Below, piece after piece: positions 21,161 to 31,893 of a stretch of DNA of 64,000 nt. Position 1 is the stretch's first letter; each line of letters opens with the position of its first letter. Source of the stretch: Rhabditoides inermis (taxonomy: Eukaryota > Nematoda > Chromadorea > Rhabditida > Rhabditidae); contig CAWZYM010000102.1 of the NCBI GenBank assembly GCA_963966185.1, positions 506,501-570,500 of the forward strand. The letters run 5' to 3'. A program made the translations under genes and the position numbers. Under the pieces are notes generated by a model. That model did not search any database, was not told where the DNA came from, and saw only the letters and a list, made by a program, of their open reading frames with translations.

Positions 21161-22295
21161 CATTCCAGAGTCATAACTAGCTTCAAACTCAACCAATTCA
21201 CATGAAACTTGGTAGAAAGTTGTATTCCTTTGCAAGGACGACGACAAAATTCAGGCACCTCTCAACTCCTCCTCTACGTCCATATTTGGTCAAAAAACCA
21301 CCAAAAATGGTCACTTTTGCACTTTTTCTTGTGTGTCCGCGAACATAACTCCGTTCCTACCGAACCGATTTGCGTCAAACTTTGCAAAAAGTTTACAAAG
21401 TACTTCAGGATGCAGTCCACTTTGTGATTACTCTCCAATTACACTCATTGCCTTTATTTAGTAGAAAAACCTCAAAATTCGCCGATTTTGGTGGTGTCCG
21501 CTGCAAAAGCTTCTCACCTAAGAAACAGTTTCGCTTCTTGTTCTGTAAGTACTTTCAACAAATAGTTCTGTCACTAACCTGCAATTTTCATCATCATTGG
21601 TTACGGTGTAAGGAAAATATAGCCAAATTAGCAAGAGCCGCGCGCGCGCTCTCGCCTCACTTTTGCGATTTTTAGTATTTCCGCGGTCATAACTCGATTC
21701 ATACAGAACCAGTTTGCATGAAACTCATAAGATAGTTGAGTTCACGTCTTCTGGTGCAGTCCATTCTGTGACAGTTCTCAATTTTGCTTTCATTACCTTT
21801 TTATGGTCGAAAACCACCAAAAATAGACACTTTTGCACCTTTTCTTGTGTGTCCGCGGGCATATCTCCGTTTCTACTGAACCGATTTGCGTGAAACTTCT
21901 CAGAAAGATTACATATTACTTCAGGACGCAGTCGACGCAGTGATTACTCTCCAATTACACTCATTGCCTATATTTCGAAGAAAAACCACGAAAGTAATCG
22001 ATTTTGTTGCTGTTCGCAGCGAACGTGTCTCATCTAAGAAACATCTTCGCTTCTTTTTCCGTAAATACGTTCAACAAATAGTTTCAACAAAAAGAGCGTA
22101 CCTGCCAAATTCAGCGTTATTGGTTACGGTGTGAGGAACATGTTGTCCAATCATCAAAAGATGCGCGCGCCCTCGCATTTCTTTACGATTTTGATTAGTT
22201 CCGCGTTCACGACTTGATTCATACTAAACCAATTTGTATGAAACTTTGCAGATAGTTGAGTTTACGTCCTCGGCTGTAGTCCACCTCCTCAATTT
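21161..22295 (+). repeat. ~516-bp diverged tandem repeat, two copies plus a partial
   Basis: CATAACTCCGTTCCTACCGA (21347) matches CATATCTCCGTTTCTACTGA (21860). The long stretch ATTACTCTCCAATTACACTC recurs at 21428 and 21943. The head CGGTCATAACTCGATTCATA (21683) matches 21170 and again 22205. Identity is perhaps 75-85%, so the duplication is old. Each unit itself contains two related halves (CATAACT, then CCAATTTGCATGAAACTT). No coding potential is evident. Confidence 0.8.
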
Positions 22296-22399
22296 TGCTT
22301 TCAGTATCCGGTTAAAAAAACATCAAAATCTCGCTGTCCGGCAGCGGAAGCTCCATGTCCAAGCAAAAGTTTTACTTCAATCTCTAAAAATGCATTGAC

Positions 22400-22697
22400 A
22401 AAGAACGGAGAGAGAGAGAGAGAGAGAGGGAGAGAGGAAAAGTTAGAGAGAAGCATATAGATATATATATATATAGAGAAAGGCAGCGGAAAAAGAGGAA
22501 GAGGGAAAAAAGGAAGAGTAAGATAAAAAAAAAGGGAAGGGAGAGATAGAGAGAGACAGAGAGAGAAAGAGAGAGAGAGAATGCGAGAATAAAAGAGGGC
22601 GAGAGGTTGCAGTAGCAAAGCTCGTAGCATTAAAACTAAAAGAAATACGAAGAGAAAGAGAGAGAAAGAAAGAGAAAAAAGAGAGAGAAAGAAAGAG

Positions 22698-22732
<35 letters not shown>

Positions 22733-22752
22733 CAGAGAGAGAGAGAGAGGAA

Positions 22753-22819
<67 letters not shown>

Positions 22820-22835
22820 GAGAGAGAGAGAGTTT
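22400..22835 (+). repeat. GA-rich microsatellite tract
   Basis: Compound (GA)n/(GAAA)n with an (AT)n insert at 22459-22476. All open frames over it are low-complexity artefacts. Confidence 0.95.
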
Positions 22836-23342
22836 TTATGAGCAAAGGAAAGTATAGTTCAGAAAAAAAGTATAATGATTATCATTGATCTATGTATTCA
22901 TAGATATTGATAGCGGAGCGGGAGCGCGCGGCACCGTGCAGGTGCTCTTTCCGTATACGCGAGGACATTCAAATTCAAAAATATACATAGATCTACTGAC
23001 TTGTACAACGGAGGTACGCGGCAGCTAACCAAAGCACTTGCAGACCAGGTATTATTATTGCATTGCCTCTAGACCACATTATCAGTGCAATCAATACATC
23101 AATCGACTAATCTTCTCTACTTTAATAACCAGTTTCACTCGAAATGTTATGAAATTGTAAAAAAAAACACACAGTATTATTGATCATAACAAAAACTTGA
23201 GTTTCTATTCTATTCTATGAGTTTCTATTCTATTCTTCTTATTTTCATGATCTAGCGCGGAGGCGCGCGACAGCGCGCCGAAGCGCTAGTCTCTTGCAAT
23301 ATTTTCCTTTGCGTGCATGCAAAGGGTGAGTGGGCGGGGCTT
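22836..23342. other. intergenic, no gene seen
   Basis: AT-rich with two short GC-rich islands (22915-22945 and 23255-23290, rich in GCGCGC). A 21-bp direct repeat of TTTCTATTCTATTCT-type sequence lies at 23200-23240. No gene is supported. Confidence 0.4.
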
Positions 23343-23627
23343 AGTTGGCGTAGGGAATGATGAGGGAGGAGTGGTTAGTGCGGCGGCGGTGCTGGGCGGC
23401 TGCTTCAAGTACTACTCTCCCTCTCCCTGCAGGTGTTGCTACCGGAGCCAGCGCCGCCTCCTCTCCTGGACCCAACCCTACTCCCTGGACCGGCTGCCCG
23501 GCATGGAAGAGAGGTGGGGTGGAGGAGGGATACTGTAGGTACCGTAGTGTAGGAGCGATCGGGGAGTGGTAGCGCATGGGAGGTGGCTCTCGTATCGGCG
23601 AGGGCCGCCCCCGTTCGCTGTTTCCCC
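23343..23627 (-). repeat. inverted partner of repeat 19105-19365
   Basis: Reads, inverted and with small differences, the same sequence as 19105-19365. Shared marks are GGGAATGATGAGGGAG (against CTCCCTCGTCATTCC), GCTTCAAGTACTACTCTCC and GGTACCGTAGTGTAGGAGCGATCGGGGAGTGG. The zinc-finger gene and the 516-bp repeat lie between the two copies. Confidence 0.8.
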
Positions 23628-23639
23628 CCGTTTGTTCAC

Positions 23640-24415
23640 TGTTTCCTAGCACTCGAAAAATTCTCCAAAATTCGTTCGCTGTTTTCTCACACGTTAGTGC
23701 TATCGTCACCCTAACCTCCATAACCGTATCGTAGCTCCCATTATGTGGGGAGTTCAATGCGATAGGCTACCGGCGGTTGCGTATCGCTAAATCAAATGCA
23801 AGAGGGTTCACCTACTGACTCCTTCGCAACACGTGCAGTTGTCCCCAGTCTCGCAAGAAGACAAACTGGTGCTGAGAGAAATAGGATTTCTTCGCCCTCC
23901 TCGCACGTAGCTCACCGATCCTGATAGAGATGGACCTCAACAGCTGCCTTCCAGATTGTGCTTTGTGGAATCTGAATTCATTTTCAGTGTCTACGGCACT
24001 CCACGGAATGAGACATTGCGGATGAACTCGGCCAGAAAAGCCGTGATGCGAAGAGAGGAGCGATAAAAGTGAGAGTAGAGCAGAAAGAAAGAAACCAGAA
24101 GAGTCCGCAAACAGAAATAGATACGACGATAGGCAGACAGTTTTATCCAGTATTTTTAAATTACAAAAGTTTAAAACCTTTCAGAAAACACTTTGCTCTA
24201 GCGCCAATATTTAAAATACATGTGTCCTGTTTATAGTTTTAGGAATTACTGTAGCTGTTGAACTTTGTTTTTGTTTATTTTCTTTGTTCCGTTTAGGTTT
24301 TTTTTTTACTTTGTTTTGTAATCATTATGTTAACTTAATCAATCATTATAATGTGTCTGTTCAACTTTGTGCTTTCTAAACTGGTGTTGTTCAGCTTCGG
24401 GTTCAAATAATCGAG
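23640..24415. other. upstream region of the aspartyl-tRNA synthetase gene
   Basis: No coding sequence is seen. The 200 bp before the start codon is T-rich (TTTTTTTTTACTTTG near 24300). A TTGTTCAG at 24385-24392 is a possible spliced-leader acceptor about 24 bp before the ATG. Confidence 0.4.
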
Positions 24416-27004
24416 ATGGCGGACGTTGCGTCGACGGAGCCCGTTGAGGGAGAGAAGAAGCTCTCGAAGAAGGAGCTCAACAAGCTCGCCAAGCAGGCAA
24501 AGAAGATGGAGCTCAAGGCTGCTGTATGTTTTCTCTTTTCTACAACTGTGCACTACATTTGACATCATTTGCTTTCACATATTGCATCATCGCACCCCGT
24601 TCAGAACACGTCGAACAAGGGCGAGGAGGAGAAGAAGGAGGACGACGGTGAGGACGTGTCGACCGGCATGTACGGCAGCTACGGCCTGATGCAGTCGGCC
24701 GACAAGAAGGAGATCCAGTTCACGCCTTTCGCCGACATCAGCGCTGCTCTTGATGGCCAGGAGATCTGGGTGCGCGGACGCATCCACACGACTCGCTCCA
24801 AGGGCAAGACGTGCTTCCTCGTGCTCCGCCAGCGCGTCCGCACCGTCCAGGTAATGCAATGTTGTGGAATACTAACAAACACTCAAATCTAATCCAATAG
24901 TCTCCTCTGATTGAGCGGGTGTTCAGGTCGGTAGCGTCTTGATAGCGTTCCTTCGCTCCATTTTAGCATACATGGTGCTTACAAATATAATTTCAGGTGA
25001 TGATGTTCGTGGGCGAGCATCTGTCGAAGCAGATGCTCAAGTTTGTGAGCAACATCCCCAAGGAGTCGATCGTCGACATCCAGGCCAAGGTCACCAAGGC
25101 CGCGCAGCCCGTGCAGTCGTGCACCGTCCAGGACGCCGAGCTCAGCGCCATCCAGGTATATAATCTTTTTAAGTATCGAAAAGTCACTTAAATATAATAC
25201 CGACGCACTTTCCAACTACCCAAAACCACTCCAAACTACTTGCGCCCTTCAACTGGCTTAAAACGCCGACTACCTTTTCGATTCATCTAACAATCTAACA
25301 ATTGTAAAATGACTCATTCGATTATTAATGTGTTTTTTTTTAATCTCAGGTGTTCGTGGTGTCGTCGTCGGAGCCGCGCCTGCCGCTGCAGATCGAGGAC
25401 GCGTCGCGCTCGCAGGCCGAGGCCGAGGCGTCCGGCCTCTCCGTCGTCAACCTCGACACCCGCCTCGACAACCGGTGCGCATTCGTCCTACTTTTTTCAA
25501 ACCAATATTCTATTGTCTATTCGGAATCGCTAATCGCCATCAAGCGATAGTCGTAAAAGTTGTTGATATAAAAGTTATATTGACATGAATGTTGTAGCGT
25601 GCTCGATCTGCGCACACCCACCGCCCAGGGAGTGTTCGCCATTCAGTCGGGAGTGTGCCGTCTCTTCCGTGACATTCTCACCAAGAAGGTTGGTGTTCGA
25701 ATACTTTTTCACTTCACTCCTATTGTGTGTTGCAGGGTTTCACCGAGATCCACACGCCGAAGATGATCTCGGCGGCGTCGGAGGGCGGCGCGAACGTGTT
25801 CAAAGTGAGCTACTTCAAGGGCAGCGCCTTCCTCGCCCAGTCGCCCCAGCTCTACAAGCAGATGGCTATCGCCGGAGACTTTGACCGAGTGAGTGCATTT
25901 GATTTTTTTATATGTTTCAATATACTTAATTACCTTGTTGCAGGTGTTCACGATCGGCGGTGTGTTCCGCGCCGAGGACTCGAACACGCACAGGCACATG
26001 ACGGAGTTTGTGGGTCTGGATCTGGAGATGGCGTTCAACTTCCACTACCACGAGGTGCTGGAGACGATCGGAGAGACGCTGATCGGAGTGTTCAAGGGAC
26101 TCCAGAAGGAGTACGCCACCGAGGTGATTGGACAGGAGAGGAAGAAGGGTGCGAATCAAAGGGTAACGGTGAATTGCAGATTGCCGCCGTATGCCAGCAG
26201 TACCAGTCAGAGCCGTTTGAGTTCTGCGAGCCCGCTCTCGTGCTCAAGTGAGTCTCTCTCTCTCTCTCTCTCACCCTCTCTCTCTCTCTCCAACCCCACC
26301 TCTTGTCCAGGTACCCCGAGGCGGTGCAGATGCTGCGCGACGCAGGCGTGGAGATTGGCGACGAGGAGGATCTGTCGACGCCGGTGGAGAAGCAGCTGGG
26401 CAAGCTGGTCAAGGACAAGTACAAGACGGACTTCTACATCCTCGACAAGTTCCCGCTGGCGGTGCGCCCGTTCTACACGATGCCCGACCCGCACGACGGC
26501 CGCTACTCGAACAGCTACGACATGTTCATGCGCGGAGAGGAGATCCTGTCCGGAGCGCAGCGTGTCCACGATGCCGCCTTCCTCACCGAAAGGGCCAAGC
26601 ACCACGGAGTCGATCTGGCGACTATTCAGGTGAGGGAGAGGGAGGGGATGGGTTATCATTGATTGTGTTACAGGGCTACATTGATGCGTTCAAGTACGGC
26701 TGCCCGCCGCACGCCGGAGGAGGAATCGGTGAGTGGTTACTGTATGTTGCGGTGGAGTTTATCTTGACGTAGGTGCTAACGGACCTGACGTAATTCTGCA
26801 TTGCTCTATCTACGTTCGGTCTTATCACGGTTTTATTGGTTTAGCGCGTAGACTTTGATAGCCGTGGTTGTTTCGAGTAATATGAACTGGTGAATGAGGT
26901 GATGGTGTTCAGGTCTGGAGCGTGTGACTATGCTGTTCCTGGGTCTGCACAACATCCGCCTCGCATCGCTCTTCCCCCGCGATCCCAAGAGGCTCACCCC
27001 CTAA
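24416..27004 (+). CDS. dars-1: cytosolic aspartyl-tRNA synthetase (531 aa)
   Basis: Charges tRNA(Asp) with aspartate in the cytosol. Eleven exons join without a frame break: 24416-24523, 24605-24850, 24997-25155, 25350-25474, 25598-25688, 25736-25888, 25944-26123, 26180-26247, 26311-26629, 26674-26728 and 26913-27004. The N-terminus has the lysine-rich eukaryotic extension ([17 protein letters not shown]). An OB-fold anticodon-binding domain follows ([20 protein letters not shown], then VCVVSSS-type strands). The class II catalytic core shows [11 protein letters not shown], motif 2 ([20 protein letters not shown]) and motif 3 ([16 protein letters not shown]). Length equals the usual ~530 residues. 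It is the first of a plus-strand gene run; the next ATG is 324 bp downstream. The intron before exon 9 is a CT tract that serves as its polypyrimidine run. Confidence 0.96.
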
Positions 27005-27327
27005 ACACATCACCCACCATTCCCACCCCCACTTTGCATTGATAATTGTTGAGTTTGAGTTATTTATATATGAACTGGTCTATGTCGGTTGAGTAGCTTA
27101 GCCTTTTCTCTTTGCTTTCTGGTCCCTGATCGTTGTAGATCGCGGAAATTTGTATGGAATCCATTATAGAGTGTCTATCGATCCATAAATGCTTATCTCT
27201 TTGACGTGGCTCTTATCGAATTGATGCGAGAAAGGGGGGTGTTTGCATACCGAGCGAAGAGCGCTGGTCGTATTGTTGTTGTGTGGAAGTGTGTTTCTTT
27301 TTCCTGGTTTGATTGTACTTGTTGAGA

Positions 27328-27670
27328 ATGTCGGTGGATCTGAAGCAGCAGCTCGAGCTGATGGACTATTTCGGTGTTGTCGCCGTCTGGTAAGGGACCA
27401 CTCACGAATGGTGGTCTCACGTTGCTATTCTTGAGGTGCATCTTCTTCTTTGTTATGTTCGTCATCTCGGTGACGTGCTTGAACTTCTGCTGCGTCACCA
27501 AGTACGACGACATCACCGTCATGGAGGAGGTGAGTATTGATTGATTCGTATGATTTATCGATTGATTGCTTCAGTGGGGCTACAATCACGGCATGAAGAT
27601 GAAGCTCGGCCCGCACAGGCCGTCGGTGGTTGCCGCCAACATCCGCCAACCGGTCACCCACGACGAGTGA
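27328..27670 (+). CDS. small single-pass membrane protein (83 aa)
   Basis: Three exons (27328-27389, 27436-27529, 27575-27670) join in frame. A short N-terminal part (MSVDLKQQLELMDYFGVV) leads into one strongly hydrophobic segment of about 22 residues (VWCIFFFVMFVISVTCLNFC). A ~42-residue polar tail ends in THDE. The 45-bp first intron uses an unusual TTGAG acceptor; the join is required by the frame and by the membrane segment. A polyadenylation signal AATAAA lies at 27751-27756. It sits between dars-1 and the chimaerin gene in the same orientation. I do not recognise the family. It could be a small ER or mitochondrial membrane subunit, but nothing in the sequence decides this. Confidence 0.75.
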
Positions 27671-28031
27671 TTTATTGATTTATCGATTCGTACTTCAGTG
27701 TAGTTTGTTATGTCCAGAAAGAGATTTCGACCATGTGCTTGTGTATAGAAAATAAAGAGTTATGATTTCCATGGCGAGTACGGTATACTTATTCCAGTCC
27801 GACTTTCTGTTTACATTTGATTTTCCGAGTTGCGGTGTTTAGTATCAGCTGTTCCATTTATGTATTTTTTTTTGTTTATTTTCTATTGTATTTTGTTGCG
27901 ATTTGGTGGTATGCTTGTTCAGTGCAGTACGCGTCGAATTAGTTAGTATAAGTGGATACATTCCGAAAACGTGCACTCGGCTTCAATCGAAAGGTCGGAT
28001 CGGATAGGAGGCTGTATTTCAGCTGCGGGGT

Positions 28032-29173
28032 ATGCAGATGGATGACGATGGCGGCGGGGGAGGAGGAAGTGGAGGAGGGCTCTCGCTGGGCTATTGGAAG
28101 CAGAACCTGTACCTGCTGCAGGAGCGCGCCCCGCGCCCACGACCCGTGCGCTGCGGACAAAGGGTGGACAGGCCGCCGCAGGTGCGTGCGCGGGTTGATA
28201 TCATCTTTATCACTTGATTATGTTATAGTTAGTGTCTATGATAGATGGAAACAACTTTTCTGATATCAGTAGTGGAGTGTTTTGCAGTACGGCGAGGAGT
28301 TTCACGGCTTGATCGAGAGGGCCGATGCTGAACGAATGCTGTTCGAAGCCGGCGAGGGCGCCTACCTGGTCAGGGAGAGCCGCAGGGGGTGAGCGGGAGT
28401 TATTGATTGATTTATCGATTGATTACAGTGAGAGCGCGTACACGCTGTGCATGCTGTTCGACGGGCGAGTGCTCAATTACAAGCTCTTCTATGATGGAAC
28501 GCACTTTGTGGGCGAGAAGAGGTGGGGTACAAATTATCATTTCTAGAATCAAAGAGAAATGTTACGGGATTAAGTGATTGATTGATTGATTAATGAGAAT
28601 CATCGACGCAGGTTCGACTCGATGTCGGATCTGGTGGCGGACGGGCTGATCTCCATGTTCATGGACAAGCACGCGAGCGAGTACATCAGGAAGATGGCCG
28701 ACGAGGCCATCTACGAACACTCGCCCTACATGCAGTCAGTGTGTTTGGTTGATTGAATTATCCATGTGCTCGTATCAGTTGTCTAACATTAGGTGTATTA
28801 ACACTGAAGCAGTCGGTGATCTATATCTTCCGGGTTAGTGTTGTGTTGTTTTGACTTATTTGTTTCTCCAGGTACACGAAGCAGTCAGACGTGCGCAAGC
28901 AGCCGCTCGCGCGGGCGCACAACTTTGCGCAGCACACGTTCAAGGTGGGGATATGCCCCTTGTGATCTGTAATCGCAGTTGTGATTGTGAGTTTGATAGG
29001 GCTGGGACAAGAAGCCAGTTCGTGATAATGAGTGCCGTAATGGAGTTTGGCTATACGAAATACGAGTATCGGGAAAGGAGATTTCAGATGCCTCACTACT
29101 GCGACTACTGCCGCAACTTTATGTGGGGACTCGTGCAGCAGGTATGTTGTTGTTGTTCTTGTTCTTGTTGTTG

Positions 29174-29204
<31 letters not shown>

Positions 29205-29252
29205 TGTTGCTGTTTCTGTTGCTGTTGTTGTTGTTGTTGCTGTTGCTGTTGC

Positions 29253-29304
<52 letters not shown>

Positions 29305-30164
29305 CAGCAACTGACCTTGTGCTTCAGGGTGTGCGCTGCGAGGACTGTGGCTTCGCGGCGCACAAGAAGTGCTCGGAGAGGACGCTGCACGACTGTCGAC
29401 CAGAGGCCAAGTGAGTCAGGAAAAGAGTTTACATCGCTTTTAAAATATGGCCACATTTTTGGCGGTTAGTTGATGATGAATGATTCATTCGGATTAGTGT
29501 CATATGGCAAGTAGGAGTGATGAGTTGATCCGCTGATAGGTACGTGAAGCGCATGTTTGCCGTGGATCTGACGACGCTGTGCCTCGCGCACCAGGTTCCC
29601 GTGCCGCCGGTGGTCAAGATATGCATCGACGAGGTGGGGGACAGGAGAGAGAGAGAGGGGGGGAGGGGAAGAGAGAGAGGCAGAGAGAGAGACAGAGAGA
29701 AAGGGGGGAGAGACAGACAGAGAGAGAGAGAGAGAGGGACAGAGAGAGAGAGAAAGAGAGAGAGAGAGGGGGGGGAGAGCAAGAGAGAGAGGGAGAGCGA
29801 CAGAGATGATTATTATTATTTATGATGTTTTTGCAGTGTTATGTATCGTCTTGTTCTGGTAGAATGTGATTTCTTTGTCTGTGGATATGGATAGCGGCAG
29901 GGATATACATATTCGCATTTCTAGGTGGAGAGCCGTGGTCTGAACGTGGAAGGAATCTACCGAGTGAGTGGCTCGCACGATCACATGGAGAGGCTACGGC
30001 GGCAGTTTGATGCCAATCCAAATACGGATCTGACACAGGTTGAGAGGGGAGAGAGAGGAGAGAGAGAGAGGGGGGAAGAGAGAGGAGAGAGAGGAGAGAG
30101 GAGAGAGAGAGAGAGGGGGGGAAGAGAGTGAGTGAGAGAGAGGGGAAAGAGAGAGAGAGGGGGG

Positions 30165-30254
<90 letters not shown>

Positions 30255-30470
30255 CAGGTGGACGACATCCACACGGTGTGCGGTCTGCTCAAACTCTACC
30301 TCCGCCTCCTCCCTCAGCAACTCGTCCCGTTCAGTGTGTACAAAGTGGGTGGTGTCGAAATGGAGATGGCACATCATGTAGTGTGCAGCTAGCGAAGTGT
30401 CGTGTTTTGTAGTCGCTCCTCGCTGCGTACGCCAGCACACAACAGCCCCACGATAGGATACGGGCTATCA

Positions 30471-30501
<31 letters not shown>

Positions 30502-31366
30502 CGGACAGACGGACAGAGCAAGATGGCATTGCAGGAAGAGCCTCATGGAGCTGTCGGACTCGAATCGCGCCACTCTGGCAGCGATTCTCGCGCATTTGCG
30601 ACTCGTAGCTGAGAACTCTCAGGAGAACAAGGTGGGCGGGAATAGGGTGACATGGGAAAAGTCTTGATGAGCGATCTGTTAAGCGGAAGACAGGCTCAAA
30701 TCTAGGGCTAGATTTTGCCTCAGAAACACCTCAGATTTGTATCTGAGGCTCAGAAAGTGGGTCAGATTTTGCCTCAGATTTTGCCCCAGATTGTCTCTCC
30801 TGCCTCAGAAAGAGGGTCAGATTGTTGCTTCCCGCCGAAAGGTGGCGAACCCGAGATTGGTCTTGCAGCGAATCTGAGGTTATGGCTGCTTTCTGGGCCG
30901 CCCATCCTTGGCGCCCTTTTCTCAACCTGGGCAGAGTGCTGACTGGCAAAATGCCCGTTACCATGTCCCCAATTTCGTAGCGGGACAAAACGAAATTTGG
31001 CCTCTTTCGGCGGGAAGCAACAATCTGACCCTATTTCTGAGGCTGGAGAAACAATCTGAGGCAAATCTGACCCAAAATCTGAACCTCTTTCTTACACAAA
31101 TCTGAGGCTGTTTCCGACCCTAGGACTTGAGTCTGCCCGCTACTTTAGCACCTAACCCTACAGTGGTGATTTGGAAGACTCCGGGTGGAACAGTGTGGTG
31201 CGTGTCTTGACTGAAGTGCCCTCGATTTCAGATGAGCGTGGAGAATCTGTCGACCATCTTCTCGCCCACCCTCTTCTGCTCGGGTGTCGTGCCCGCCCTG
31301 CCCCAACAACAACACGTCCTCCTCCACTTTATGATCGCTAACAAGGGAGTCGTGCCGCGGTCATGA
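28032..31366 (+). CDS. chin-1: chimaerin-like Rac GTPase-activating protein (420 aa)
   Basis: Switches off Rac-type GTPases in response to diacylglycerol and tyrosine-phosphate signals. Thirteen exons between 28032 and 31366 add up to 420 codons with no break. After a Gly-rich head comes an SH2 domain (about residues 50-150) with the phosphotyrosine-binding GAYLVRES and the chimaerin-like LNYKLFYDGTHFVGEKRF. Then there is a C1 domain with the full zinc pattern (HNFAQHTFK, CDYC, CEDCGFAAHKKC, then H and C). Last is a RhoGAP domain (about residues 250-420) with the arginine finger in GIYRVSG. SH2-C1-RhoGAP order is diagnostic of chimaerins. A TATTTCAG just upstream of the ATG may be a spliced-leader site. 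Introns carry long (TTG)n and (GA)n tracts and a fold-back element, so several apparent open frames inside the gene are spurious. Confidence 0.95.
29143..29310 (+). repeat. (TTG)n trinucleotide tract in a chimaerin intron
   Basis: About 165 bp of TTG repeats with TGC interruptions, lying wholly inside the intron between the two C1-domain exons (29142-29327). The poly-Leu, poly-Cys and poly-Asn frames it creates are not translated in the gene model. Confidence 0.95.
29644..30250 (+). repeat. GA microsatellites in two chimaerin introns
   Basis: Purine tracts fill 29644-29800 and 30040-30249, each interrupted by the RhoGAP exon at 29925-30038. The second runs to within 8 bp of the TGTTCAG acceptor. 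Confidence 0.9.
30682..31142. mobile_element. ~460-bp fold-back (MITE-like) element in the last chimaerin intron
   Basis: The left half (AGCGGAAGACAGGCTCAAAT, then repeats of CTCAGATTTTGCC) is the imperfect reverse complement of the right half (AATCTGACCC repeats, then CCTAGGACTTGAGTCTGCCCGCT). An inner perfect match is GGTCAGATTGTTGCTTCCCG against 31001-31031. It has no ORF of its own. It is fully intronic (30632-31231), so the gene is not disrupted. Confidence 0.75.
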
Positions 31367-31893
31367 CGTCATGACCATGGTGCCATCGGCTTCCGTAGAT
31401 TTAGTGGCTGTTCTCATTGCCGCTCGCTCCCCCGTCTTTACCCATTCCACTATGAGATTGTAGTCTTCCTCTGCTGCTCCGGTTTATATAGGCATTATAT
31501 TGTGTGTATGCGTAATGGGCCATTCACTCTCTTTTTTGCTGCTGTCTCACAATCTCACGTTTTGTTTCACGTTGATACGTTTCCATCCGTTTTATTCACA
31601 TTTCATCACGATTTGCGACTCAATATTACCTGACATTTGGCAAGGTAACCACATGTGCTTTATTCACACTGCTCCCATAACAGCTTTTGTATCGATTATT
31701 TTGCTAGATGAGATGCGAAGTTTGAGATAAAACATTGAAACTTTGATGGACGTTTCCGCCACTAGCGGTGATCTCGCAACGGTGCGTTGCTATAAGAAGG
31801 GGGCGGAGCTTGGCTCAAGTTTCGCGCAATTTTGTTTATTTTTGTTGTTCTAGTTTGTTGTTCTGTGTTTTCTAGTGTTGTAGTGTTGCAGTG
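31367..31893. other. intergenic between chimaerin and lipoyl synthase
   Basis: 527 bp without coding pattern. It ends in GTGTTGCAG directly before the next start codon, a likely spliced-leader acceptor. Confidence 0.5.

Noticed and set aside
29119..29414. Poly-Cys/Leu/Asn open frames suggesting a novel repeat protein
   Set aside because: They are translations of a (TTG)n tract that lies entirely within a chimaerin intron flanked by in-frame C1-domain exons.
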